The translations under genes and the position numbers were made by a program. A stretch of DNA of 64,000 bases. Source: Crotophaga sulcirostris. Taxonomy: Eukaryota; Chordata; Aves; Cuculiformes; Crotophagidae. Below are positions 23,504 through 36,029 of the stretch, in pieces (position 1 is the first letter of the stretch; every line of letters starts with the position of its first letter). The stretch covers positions 5,355,393 to 5,419,392 of the forward strand of contig VYZB01000013.1 in NCBI GenBank assembly GCA_013397455.1, read 5' to 3'. The notes beneath the pieces are model-generated. The model was not told the origin of the DNA. It was given only the letters and a program-made list of their open reading frames with translations, and did no database searches.

Positions 23504-26500
23504 AACCCAGTAAAAGCATGTATCCTTTTGAGTAACTAGGTATCCCATGACAACAAGATTTTATTTTTAATTTTCTGGTCCTGGTTAAAAAAAAATTCCT
23601 TTAATAGTATACCCTTTAGATGCCCATAGTTCCATGGGAATAACATTATAGTTCAAGTGTAAAATGAAAAGAAAAAGTAGGGAAAAAATTCCAAACAAAA
23701 AACTAAGCCAACTCCAAGACTCCCTATGTACCTATAAAACAAACATGTTTGGATTTGCCGTTTGTGTCCCTTGCTTCTTTTCTGCAACTGTTTCTTTTTT
23801 TTCCATGATTTTTTTTGTATAATCAGTGTATGAATGTAAATAGCCTTATAATCACATTTATAATAATTACTTATTTACATTAATTATTAATAATTATTCA
23901 AATACCAGTAACAGTAACATAGTACAGTTCAGTAAATCAACAAAACTGTCAAGTAAAATCAGTAACTGATATCAATGTACTACAAACCTAAAATTACTTG
24001 ACGTATTCTGGTACTATGAGTTTTAAGGATTCGGTAAGACTATTTCAGGGTCTGGATGGAAATACTGAAATCCAGTGGAAAATGGAACATAAATTAATTT
24101 TCCTCATTTATGTATAATCCTGAATTTACAAAGTACAGAATATAAGAGTGGCAACAGGACAACTTGTTGCTGCTTTCCTTTCAGTAGAAAGGAACAAAAT
24201 TATAATAAGTATTCTCTGTCGTATGCAGGAACGATCAGATCTGCAAATATTCAGCAGGAACATATTAGTGTCTTGAAGGTATAGTTAGATTGCAGAAAAA
24301 AATCAAAGACAATCAGCCGAAAGCATAAAAGGTTCAGTATAAACCAGATCAGTTTATCTTGCTCATTTTATCAATGAAGAAAAAAACAATATTGTAGGGT
24401 TGCAAAGATTATTGATGTAAAGTTCACAATAAAGTGAATGTAACTAAGTTTGGTGGAACACAATTAACTACTAAAAAACAAGTGCTTCCTAGTTCTCATA
24501 AAAGTATGCAAGGTTATTATTCATCAAAATTTGAAAAGCATATTTGGGAGTTTACAGTACAACTGTGACTCGTGTCAACGCGGGATTTTGCAAAGACATG
24601 AAGTTTTTATGTAATGGTAGATTTGCATTGTCTGTTGCCTTGTTTGACCAGGATATGCTAAAGAAAGGTGGAAAGAAGAAATGTGTGTGGCAAGACAGAA
24701 GTTTAAATGCTTTTGGATAAAATTTGGAAGCCTGAAAAGTTTTCCAAATCCTACATATCATACATGAAAATTTACATTAGCAAATGAAGCTACAAAATTG
24801 GGTATTCATATTTTAAGTAACAGTAGTGAATCAGCTATAGAGGTCACCTCACTTCAAAGTTTTCACACTAGAAAACTAGGTGTCTTCCCAGAATTCTGTT
24901 TCAATTAATCAAAATGGTCTGAAACATTTTTGAAAGGAACATTTACATAGACAGACAAAACATGGAAAATGTCAGCCCAGACAAATATTTTTTGAATACT
25001 ATGCACACACATTTGTGATTGTAATACAATATTGCTAAAGAAGTCTGTTTGCTCTGTATAAATATTTCCATGAAGGCTGCCTGATAGATGTAACTGAACA
25101 CACTGCAGAGAAAACTACAGAAAGTTATAAAGTATTAAACATGTTTGATTTTATTTTTATACATGATCTGAACCATATAAGAATACTATAATTGTCATCA
25201 GAGATCAACTACAGGAATAATATTGACAAATGTGGATTGCCTTTCACTGACCCTGAAAAAGAATATATTCTTAACAGGAGGGTTTAGTTTAATTTTAGTC
25301 AAGTATTCTGAGTAGTTATGAGATTTCTTTTTCATTAATATTTTATTCAAGTCTAATTCAAAATTCCTTTTTCTTTCTTTTCCCTATAGGAAGCAACTTA
25401 TATGAATATGACCAATAGACATTGAAAGATACTATGTTTATTCCTATATTGACACAAATCTAATTGGGGGCCAGGGGAAGTGGAGAGAAAAAAAAGCGTT
25501 CTTGTTTATATTATAATATATTATAATGCAAACAATATTGGAGGTGGGGGAGGAGAGGGGAGAGATGGTCATACAAGAAGTCATTCAGTGCTGCTTAACT
25601 TCTATGCAGCTAAACATACGAGCTTACCTTCAGAAACTCATTCATCTTAGGCTTACCTACATATCTAGATATATGTTTTTAACAGATTTTTTCTTCTTTC
25701 TTTTTTTCTTCTGTTGCAATAGCCACAACTTTTTTTTCTTTCTGTTTAGATAAGACTCACGAGATCTTAATCATGTTGTCGTGGAAAATGAAAGACTGAA
25801 AAAATTCACCTTAAAGACCATGCCTCCTAATATAATGTGTGTAACCAGCACTGGCTTGTTCAATGCTTGCTGCAAAGTTCAACAGAATGACAGCTGGTTG
25901 TCATGTCAATGTTATGTAGGTTTTCTTAAAGCCCAGATGGAATTTAAGAAATGCCATATAGGATACAGGATAGTTTTGCATATACTGCTAAACACATCTA
26001 CTTAGTTACAAATTACATATTTTTTCTATAGTATGCAGATTGATTTTTTTTAAAGTTGCAGATTAAGCGGGTAAAATTATTTTTAGACTTCTTATATTAC
26101 TTAGCATGTCCGCAGAGCAACTGCAAATGAAAATGCATTCCCTAAGTCCACTGAGCTATCTAAAACCTTGTTAGCTATCTCTGTTGCCTGGAGGTAGACC
26201 TGTTTTCAAGTGCTCAGAGTACTGTGTTGCTATACCAAATTGGCTGGACTGAGCAAAATTTTATTTCTCTCTTAATGAATGCAGCTGGGCATCTAGAAAG
26301 GGAAATAAATAAAACCATAACTTTTTATTTTCTGAAATAAGATTGTACTTTTGTATAAAACGTGGGGTTTCTTTTCTAACAGCAACATTGTTTCTCCTCT
26401 TCTACTCCTAAAGCCTTGCTGAGAAACAGATTCCATATTAAATGCCCTGCTGTCTTTGACATTTGCTGGTATTCACATTATACAGTTTGTTTGCCTGTTG

Positions 26501-29500
26501 GCTACTGGATCGTATGATTTTTTTGAGCTATATTCATAAAATACTCCTAAAAATCTTGTTCCACAAAATCCCTAAATAAATTTTTAGTTGGAAACCTGTA
26601 TACTTGGCTGCAAGTAATGCTCCTCCCAGTGCAATTACAGTTTATATGGTTAGAATTTGGGTCTTAGGCTTAGAATTTGAATCTAACTATTACTGAAAAA
26701 GCTATGAGATATATTATTTTTCTTCTGGGATAATGCAACAATTTAACTCAATAAATAACAACTTACTCAGTGGAAAACTGTCACAAGAGACTTCAGAGGT
26801 TTTATTTTGGTATAGTCCAATAGATATTATGATCCCTAAATGTTAAGTATTTAAGAGATTTCTACAAAGATGCTTAACATGACTTGAACTGTCTTTGTAC
26901 CATCTCTTAATTGATTGACCTAAATTTCTAATGTTAACTGCTATGTTTAAGAACTGATAATTACATGTGTGTTTATGTAGTAGAAAATGTGATATCCAGA
27001 TATGTGGCAAATCTAAAAAAAGTTCTACTTTCTGTGTATCTACCCATAGAAAATAAAATCTGCATACTCTAGAGAATTTTACTGTCAGGATAGTGCAGGA
27101 CTGTCCTTACAACACAAAGCTTCCCTTTGGAAGACTGTTTTCAGCTAAATATAATATTGCATCCGTATACAATTATTCAGAATGTGATTTTCCATGCTTG
27201 ATACCTTCTTAGATTCAGTTTAGCAATGTGCAGGGAAAACTGATTTAACTACTTCTAAGAACAAAATGAGCAAACAAATTAGGTACACACAAAATACGTC
27301 AAAGGAATCTAGATCTGCCATGGTTTGGAGCAAGGGTAGGAAGATTTGCAGAGGGATCAGCTACCTGTCAAGAATGGACCATTTATTTTACTGATGAGAA
27401 AAGATGCCACTAAGGACTGCTTTTAAAAAATTTAACTCTGAGAATGTTGCTAGTGGTTCACTATAGGGCAGTAATCAAGCTTCCTTAACATTGCTAGCAA
27501 GACAAGTTCCAAGCCCAAGCTGTAGGATCTGAGAGTTTCCTTGAAGTTGCTGTCCCACTAGATTGCTGATACTGCATCAAGACTGCAGGGTATGGCTTCT
27601 GAGCCGAGAGCATTTGATTTCCAGTATAAGGTAAATAATTGCTTGACTTGCTTATCCAATGTATGAGTTAAATCAAGATGAGGATGATAAATTTTTAGGT
27701 AACCACAAGGTACCTTAACTGAAAATGGTCTTTTTGAGAAAATTCACTTGAGCATATGACTTACCCTCCAGCAATTGATATAGGAGACATGACTGCAGCA
27801 GGCTATCTGTGCCATGTCTTTTGACTCAAGCAGGTCTCTGGACCCATATCTCAAATGATACAAGACATTCATAATTAAGCAATCAAATTCCACCCATAAA
27901 ACTGAGCAATAACCAATTTTGTAACTGCGCATGTTTTTACACAACAGCAAAAGCATTACAGCTGTACTAGACTTACTTGAATAATGATATAGGTTTGTAT
28001 TAAATTTGCATTAGATTTAAGTCTGATGAGTGCTTAAGTCTCTGAATTGGTTGTACACTTATCAGTTCTGAAAGAGAAGCTGAGCATTAATGTGTCACTG
28101 AAACTTAACTATATGTCTTAACTTTCAAGGGCTTTATTACATTGTGCTTGCTGGCCATTGAATTTAGAGATTTTAAACTGCTAATGAACAGCTGGAAGAG
28201 CAAGTTTACATACTCCTGCAATCTATCATGTAGAGACACTTAGAAATCCTGTGAAAAATACAGACATCTACATTATAACAAAAGTATAGATAATCTGGTC
28301 ATTTAGACTGTCTTTATAGTTAAAAAGACAGAATCAGACACTTCTAGTACGTAATTAGTTTCATCTGAATGTTATAACCTGAAACAGATATGAAATATGC
28401 CTTAAAGGAACTTCTTCCTCTCCATTGACTAGCTCATGTTGTTGCTACTCTCCATCGACTAAATAGGTCATGCCAGCTTTCATGCATTCCTATGCACAGG
28501 CATCTCTGCCTTTTAAGGTAGCCTAAGTTATTCAAGCAGCTGCATTGTGGTGGTGGATGTGATCCTACATCTGCATTGCTATGGATCAGCAGCTAGAGAC
28601 AAGGTTGTGAAACTTTAAAGCAGTTAAAACAGAGACTCCTATTTTCAGGTAATTAAATTGTTCCCCTTGAATAAGAGTCAATTTCTGATTAAGATGGGTA
28701 GAGATACCTACATGTGAGCGACATCTGTAGCTCCTTATTATAGAATGGAAGATCTTTTCAGTTCCATATGTTTAGGCACCTAGCGCTATGTGAAATATTC
28801 TACAATATGTAAGTCGATCTTCAGATGCCACTTAGAAGTGGCTTGTGTTTCCTATATGTCTCATGTCATAGATGATATCCCATGAGGATGTCCTGACATG
28901 CTGCAGCATCTCAGATGGTATTGGTTTCCCACAGGGCCTTGTTTCTTGAGAGCACTTTCCTGTCCTGCTCAGGGGTGGCTTTACCTGATGGAGAACCCAA
29001 GGATGACTCTTCCACGCCTTCCATATCTGCCTTGCCTGAGATGGGAAGTTTCACCTGCCTCAGTAACTGCTGTATGAAACAAAAAATGTATTCAGTCTAT
29101 GAAAGAGCACACACATTTAGTTGAGATTTTTCTTCCTCTGACACAAAGAGAGAGTGATGACAATCTCAGTAGTGTCGTAAAGCCAGTCTGTGTATTTGTA
29201 GTACTCACTCGAAGAAACCAGACAGTAGCGTGCGGCACATGATAATAAGACAAAAAATAAGCCCTGGAACCTAAGCATTGTTTTGTACAAAAACAAACTG
29301 TCTCTGATATTAAGCAGGAAAATTAAAGCATATTCAGAAGAGTGAAAATACTTCAATTATCTTAACATGATGAGTTTTAAAGTTAACGTTGATTTTGATG
29401 TAAGTTTTCAGATTAATTAGATTTGTATCAGTATCTCCACAAAGAAAAGTAATTACTAAGTAAATAAATATATATTTTTAATTGAAGTTCTGGACCATAT

Positions 29501-31737
29501 CAAGTTTGTATGATGATCTTAAGAGGAAAATGAGTAAGCTAAGCATAAATTTTAAGAAAATAATAGGAAATACTTTTTCTGTATACAAATAATAAAGCAT
29601 GCTGAGATATCAGCAAGGTCAGTGGAATATAAGATATTAAATTATCTTTTCAGAGATGGTGTCTTTTAATCAGAAAGAGGGAAGTAAAATTAAGCCTGAA
29701 TCGGCAAACATTTGCTTGCACTCAGATCTATTAGACCGTGCAACACTTTCCCAAGGGAAATTAAAGAAAAATAATTGTTTGGGTGGTTTAAAACCGAAGT
29801 GGACAAGCCAAAGTAGTGACAATGTACCCTAATACATTGGAACGTAAACAAGAGGAACTAAGGTAGTTAAAGATGTCCTTCATAATGACATCCAGGGAGG
29901 TGCTGGTACAGATGCTCTATAATTATTTCCGTATTTCAATTTCCCACCTTTTTATGACTACACCTTGTAAATTCCTGATACGAAAGCAAATCATGAGGCA
30001 CTTGTGAAGCAAATGCTTAATCACAAACACCTGTTTACCTCATAAAGGTAAAACTAATTTAATGAAACACATACTTAAACTGTAATAATATATCTAATAA
30101 TGTTGATGTTTCTAAAATGCAAATAGAATTTTAAATTGTGAATGAGAAAGGACAAGTAATTAATGAAAATATTCATATTTCTGCCAACAAAACAAAGCTG
30201 AATTCTGTCTTTGAGAAAAAAAAGTCAGATTAAATATATAATTTAATAATTAAAAAATACTCTACCCATGCAAAAACGCAAATTTTGGATTATTTTTTTC
30301 TGTAGTCCCCTGATAGTAGTTGCAAGAGACTTTATTAAGTTCTAATTAGAAGCTAAAGAATAATCTTTCAGTTCATAAAACCTCTCTGTTAACAACAATG
30401 AAGCAAATGAATTTTTTCCATTTCTTATCCAGTTCAACATAAGCTTTCCCAAATAAGGGAGCAAGAAACGGTGACACTTTTCAGTGTCAGAATTTCTGTT
30501 TACATAACTATGTTCATTCTCATAACAAATCAGTTAGTAAAGTCATTCTTTTTCATACAATAAATACATATAGGATAATCTTCAATACCAACAATTTTTC
30601 AGTTTCAAAAGTTGCTGTTGCGTATTCATACTAGCAGCAAATATTTCTATTAAATAAAAATAGTCTAATTTAAATTCAATGATGAGATACAGCTGCAAAA
30701 GTAATGGGAGAATTAAATTAAAACTATTATTTTTATGCATTTTAAAATAGTATTTCCATATAGAAAGTGTTTCAACATGAGCATTTGTATGCAAGATATG
30801 ATTAAAATCTGTTTAAGTTTTGATTGGAAAGGAGTAAGAATTGTACTATTCTGCAATTAAAAAAAGATAAAGTATAAACACAACTGAAAATGTATAGAGG
30901 AACTGAAATTAGGGATACTTGACTGGAGTTTCTTTTATTTTTCATATATGTTGATGGTCTGAAGAAATTCATAGGCAGGAGACATTAAACCAGAAACAAA
31001 ACTTGAGGGTCTTTAAGACCCGAACTTATATACAGAAAAAACTTTCAGTAACAACGGTTCTGCATAGAACATTTCTGATATTTTTTCTTACACTAGACAA
31101 AAGAATGAAGCCTACAGAGATATTCAGAAGTCTGAAATGCAATTTAAATCCAAGTTAGCAATCCCTTAAAACAAATCCTGTTTAATTATTCATGACCTGA
31201 GAGTTCATGGGAATCTAAATTGTTGCCTGTAATATTACAATACTTTTACAATGTTCCTATTGTGTTGACTGCTCATTTTGGCTCTCACATCAAAAATATG
31301 TATGTACAAAATCTCAGGAGAAGGTATTTGTTGAATACTGATCTTCCATTCCCAAACTAAATGTGATGGCTTAATTATTAGAAAAAGGTTAAACAGCATG
31401 CTGCACATTTTCCTTTGCATAGCTGTGTTGTAAAGGGAGAAAATTAAAAACCCCTCTAAATTTGTAGGTATATATGAAAGCTTTAGGTATTGGACTAGTT
31501 GAGTAGGTTTCATCTTCTCAGATATGTCTATCTTAAAGGACTGGAGAAGAAAGCAAAATTCAAGAAATATCTGTACTCTCTGTGCTTTAGTGTTTCCTAT
31601 TGGCTAAAAACGGTCGGTTTCAGAATTTATTGATGCGACATACTAGTCGATAAAATTTGTTCTTTAGGAATGTTGTAAATGTTAATTCACTGTTTGCAGT
31701 TACTGCTATGGGTCAAATGCCATAAATGCAATGCACT
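23504..31737. other. Long gene-free AT-rich stretch
   Basis: I see no gene or RNA across these 8 kb. A perfect 16-bp palindrome TAATTATTAATAATTA lies at 23881-23896. A purine-rich tract with GGAGGTGGGGGAGGAGAGGG is at 25541-25560. A GC-richer patch at 28910-29075 carries a 69-codon plus ORF without recognisable domain. One possible old CR1 trace is listed separately. Confidence 0.55.
29700..29810 (+). mobile_element. Possible very old CR1 LINE trace
   Basis: The phrase CACTTTCCCAAGGGAAATTA followed about 40 bases later by GGTTTAAAACCGAAGTGGAC resembles, in order and spacing, the nucleotide sequence of the CR1 ORF2 C-terminus (a LPREV-type motif followed by FKTRLD-type). No reading frame survives and no tail is visible, so the call is tentative. 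Confidence 0.4.
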
Positions 31738-32331
31738 TTATATGGATGTAGTCCATAAGTAATAAATTCCGGGGCTGTGAGACCATCTCAGCACCCCCAT
31801 CTCACTCTCCAGGTGAGAGGAAAAGTATAGAGACCTGAATCTGAGTTTAGATCTTTCTATTGAAGAGTCTATGTGCGCCTTGGTGTTTCTTGGTCTTTCC
31901 AAGCACCCAGCAGATAATGTATTCAAGACTTTAATTGTGTTTTGTGCACCAGTGGGTAGAGGGTCAACTTTATAGAAAATAATTGGCCTTCTTGAACTGA
32001 CATTTAAGGTTCTCTGGTCGGGAAAGAGGGGAGCCTTAAGATGGGATGAAGTGCTCCTGAAACTCCAGCAGTGTTTATTAGGCTCTAACGCATAAGAAGA
32101 GAAGATATCAAGCTTATCTGTAAATTCTTGCGTTATTGAAGGTGTCTTAAACAGGAGTCCCAATCCTGGTAAAGGATTTCCATCATACTTTCCATCATAC
32201 TCAACAAAATTCACAAAGTAATTAGGAATATTCCAAATTGACAATAATTGCAACTGTGAAAAAAAATGTATAAGCATAAACTCCAGAACCCCAAATTTCT
32301 GGATAATGGATGGAAGTTGAAAAGGTACCAT
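31738..32331 (-). CDS. Unidentified 197-codon ORF or exon remnant
   Basis: This is the longest open frame in the window apart from the CR1 fragment. I do not recognise the protein. The predicted chain has mixed composition, with a hydrophobic N-terminal part (residues 1-37), an aromatic-rich segment PNYFVNFVEYDGKYDGNPLP (36-55) and a Ser/Arg/Leu-rich C-terminal half, including SLYFSSHLESEMG. No signal peptide, membrane span, zinc-binding or catalytic motif is clear. Inside the frame, ATACATTTTTTTTCACAG (minus strand, ending near 32252) would make a good splice acceptor, so the real coding part could be an exon starting near residue 27. A stop lies directly upstream of the first Met, and a 40-codon open stretch in another frame lies just before it. 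It may be an unannotated terminal exon, a decayed retrocopy or chance; a frame this long is unlikely but not impossible in 64 kb. Confidence 0.3.
   Translation of the reverse strand: MVPFQLPSIIQKFGVLEFMLIHFFSQLQLLSIWNIPNYFVNFVEYDGKYDGNPLPGLGLLFKTPSITQEFTDKLDIFSSYALEPNKHCWSFRSTSSHLKAPLFPDQRTLNVSSRRPIIFYKVDPLPTGAQNTIKVLNTLSAGCLERPRNTKAHIDSSIERSKLRFRSLYFSSHLESEMGVLRWSHSPGIYYLWTTSI
32177..32200. repeat. 12-bp exact tandem duplication inside the 197-codon ORF
   Basis: TTTCCATCATAC occurs twice in succession (32177-32188 and 32189-32200). On the minus strand it gives YDGKYDGN, so the duplication keeps the reading frame. Confidence 0.9.
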
Positions 32332-32914
32332 GCAGTCTCTCTATTTAGTTAAATGGCAGAGCCTCTTTCAGATAACAAAATAGGTAACAAACATGAAACT
32401 CATTTAAAAGATTCTTAACTAAAGACGAGACTGAATTAGGAAATGTAAATTCCTGTATGAACTTCATTTGAACATTTTTTTCTGAATCATTCTCATATAA
32501 ACTGGTTGTTTGGTGCTTGGAGAAAATAAGTTGAAATGAGAATTTTTTTCTAGTCTAAGGTTTGTTTTTTCTAATGAGCATTGGTCTGCATCATCATATT
32601 TTTTATAGACAACAGCAACCCAGTTTGGAAAATAGCATCAGATAACAAACACAGTAGTAAATTAAGACAACTTAGAGATTACTTCTTGTCAAAATGGTAT
32701 TGAAGTGATCTTTACACTAGCTTTACTCAAATAATCAGAACTGTTAGTAGGGCAAACAACCATGCAAAGCAAAGATCTGACACCAATAGAAAATGCTGCT
32801 GTAATAAGATCACCAGGAAAAACAGATTACAGTTTCTAAGATGGAGAAATCTATTGAACGTTGTAGATGAGAACAAACAAACCAGAAAAGGTCTTATAAG
32901 AAGTCCTGCGCCTG
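32332..32914. other. Gene-free spacer
   Basis: Nothing recognised. On the minus strand a 40-codon open stretch (about 32341-32460) ends in a stop just before the 197-codon ORF. Confidence 0.5.
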
Positions 32915-33622
32915 GAGGGGAATTCTTGGAATAGTACAGGTTGGGGTATAACAGTGAAACTGCTTTTTAGAAAGTGACTTGGGGTCCTGCTGAATGTGAA
33001 TCAGCAATGTGTTGATGTGGTGAAAACAAATTGCACACAGAGTTGTATTAATTAGCAAAAGTGTAGTTGGTATACTGGAGGAAGTGGTTATTCAACATTG
33101 GTAAGGCCACATACCAAATATTATCTACAGCTTTGTTGTCCCAATACAAGAGAGATGTTCACAAATTGAAGTAACACCAGTGGCGGACCACCAAGATCCT
33201 TAAAGGGTTAAAGTTCTTGTTGTATATGATGAGGGAGAGAGGGCCAAAGAACTAGATTTGCTTTGGTTTGAGAAGGGAAGGCAAATGGGAGATTGTTTCT
33301 GCAACTATTTTAGGGGGGCTGCACATAAGACAGATTCAGATGTCAAGCTCTAGGTGGCCCCGTGTGCCAAAAAAACAATGGGCAATAGTCACAGGTCACA
33401 TGAAGGGAAATTCTGACTAGATATGAGGAAAAAATGGATCATGTGAGAGTGATTAACAACTGGAACAGGCTGCTCCAAAAAGACTGAAGAATGTCTCTCC
33501 TTGGAAAAATTGAATGCTTAACCAGACAGGAACTGAGAGAGCTCTTCTAATATTTAAGGTTTGTGCAGAAGGTTGGACTAGATGCCTTCCAAAGTTCCCT
33601 TATACAATCGTATGATTCTAGT
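32915..33622 (+). mobile_element. Old CR1 LINE 3' part with tail
   Basis: The plus strand shows the CR1 ORF2 order in a strongly decayed state. There is a TTGGGGTCCTGCTGAATGTG block (LGVLL-type) at about 32980, AGTGGTTATTCAACATTGGT at about 33085 with the GTAAGGCCACATACCAAAT block (LVRPHTKY-type) after it, an AACTGGAACAGGCTGCTCCA block (NWNRLL-type) at about 33460, then GTTGGACTAGATGCCTTCCA at 33572, ending with the octamer-like CAATCGTATGATTCT near 33607-33621. Stops and frameshifts are frequent. This is a 5'-truncated, dead copy, more diverged than the one at 36 kb. Confidence 0.82.
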
Positions 33623-36029
33623 TGGGAAGGGTTTCAATGGAGTTATAAGCTTTTTTTATTCTTTTTTTTCCTAGTTAGAAAAGTAGTGAACACTTTAAGT
33701 AATTATAGTGTTTGAGTTAGGTCTTATTTGAAGTCAGGAAACGCTAGATAAAAATGTCATATCTGGCTGTCAGATGGCCTGCACCAAACATCCAGTAGCT
33801 TTCATAAGATTAGAGAGTTGATTTCAAAGCTTCCAGACTCTGTTGTGGTGCAAAAGGTTTTAATATTGCTAACACTGATTTATAGTTAACTTAGAAAAGA
33901 ATGCATTTTCATAAACATATGATTTTGATTTATGGAAATAAAGCATTTCGTATATGTGAGAAAGTTCATTGGCTGAGCTCTCAGGCTCACTTGTCACTGT
34001 TATTCATATAAAAGGCAATTTTAGTTTGCCATTGAAGGTGAACAGAGCTGGTGAATGCAAGTCAACTGTAGCTCTGCTTTCAATATTAATGTAAAGGCTT
34101 TTCATCAGATCCATTAGTCATACTGGAGTTTCACCAGCAGAAACTTCTCCAAAGAAAAGTGAGAGCATGACAGAACTTCTAAAAAACGCTTTACACTTTG
34201 GAAAACGTGAAACAAGGACACAATACGTGGATTTTATGTAAAAGATGGAGACTATGCTCCATGTTGTCCTTAAAAATAAGTCTATGTATGTGTGTCCACA
34301 TATAGATAAAGTTTTTTAGTAAGAGTTTTAGGGTTTTTTTTAAAGACTATCTGTTCTTTTCTGGAATTTGTTATTATTTGAGAATTGTCTACAATTTAGT
34401 GTTGAGGAAAACATCTTGTGTTATAAATGAGGAAATAACTGTGTGGTATATTTTCCTCAGTGTAAGTTTCAGAAATAGTGTATGATTTCCTTAAACTATT
34501 CATTCACTTAGCACAGACACTTAGAGTCTTCATTCTTCTCTGTATCTTTTCCTCTCAAATACTCTGAAAATGAAGACACTATTGCCAGTGGGAAATATGG
34601 AGATACCTTTCATTATTACTGGAGAATCTGCTTGTGAACGTGCCCTTAGATAAAATACATTCAACTATTTTTCCCTTAGGGTCGAAATATCAGTGGGCAT
34701 TCTGTATTAGAATGGAACAAAACACCGCCACCACAGCAGTATATAGCACTGTGCCATATAGTGTTTTTCAATTTTCCCTTTTTACCAAGATAGTATAGGC
34801 TTTCCTGAAATGCCCTACTTTGATCTTCCACTATTATTGCAAGCAATGTTTCTCAAAGTCACTTACCAAGACAAATCATTGTAACAAAAACATTTATTTG
34901 GCCTTCTTCCTGATTGTTTTCAATCTTGAATGACTGAAACATAGCAGAGCAGTTCAGCTTCAGATAAAATGAACATACTGTGCTAAAATGACACTAGATA
35001 CAAAATGGGTCGAAAAATATATGTCCCATCTTTTGATCTGTTTTATGGGGAAAAAAACCAACAACAAACCAATTCACAACAAAAGAAAACAGAATAAAAA
35101 AGCCCCCACACTATCAGAGATCATAATTCTTTCAGACTGAGAATTCTGAAAGAAATCTTTTTCTCTTCCTCGTTCTTCTATTTCAATATAAATTATATTT
35201 TCAGTTGATATCCAATAAATCTTGCGTCAGAATCAAGCATTCTATCACACATTCTTTTCATTCCACATCTTAATTAGATTCTGTCTCATTTTCCTATTTA
35301 TTTTTAATTTTTCTCTAGATTTAAGAATTTGGGCTTATCATTTTACATGCATAGTTCAAGGATAATTTGATGATGCCATTAAACTGTTTTTTTTTGTTGC
35401 AATCCATTTTTAAATTCATAAAATAGTCAATCCTAGTTATCCAGAACCATCCGCAAATGACCCCAGACAAAAACCTTAGAAATCTATTTAAGACAATGAA
35501 TTCCACAAAATTTGCAAATTTTGTTCTAAAATTAATTACTATAGAAAATCTTCATAATTTTCAAAGATACTTTAATACCTTAAGTAAGTTAGAAGACAAA
35601 TGGAATAAAAATGCAATTTTCAATGACAGAGGAAAAATGAAGAATAGGGCTTGTGGCATGTATGTTTTAAGTTGACTTCATATTTTAATTTTCTGAATGT
35701 GCGGCTTGTGACAATGTGACACTTAATACATAAGTAAATACAGTAGTACACACACACACCATACTCAACTGATATTTTTCTTGCTTCATTTTCCACACAA
35801 ATTTTCTTTCAGGATTTCCTAACACTTCATTTCTCCAATATTAATCTAGGAACAGGTTTTTTTTCATATTTCAAAAATTGTGTTCCAGCTCATTTACCCA
35901 GATTCTGTCTTGATTACACCATAAAAAACTGATATCATTGAGGCAATTTTAATCCTTGGGAGAATACATTCCTGTATTATTAAAAAGTAATCAATTTAAA
36001 ACATTATTTATTCCATGCTTCCAAGGTTT
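33623..36029. other. Gene-free AT-rich stretch
   Basis: No gene or repeat family is recognised. Overlapping ORFs at 35321-35506 (minus) and 35457-35675 (plus) lack protein features. A short (CA)n is at 35749-35759. Confidence 0.55.

Noticed and set aside
23881..23896. 16-bp palindrome TAATTATTAATAATTA, considered as a homeodomain-type site
   Set aside because: A/T-only palindromes are expected by chance in DNA this AT-rich.
28915..29124. GC-richer patch with 69-codon plus ORF
   Set aside because: Composition is protein-like at first sight, but no domain or splice context supports it.
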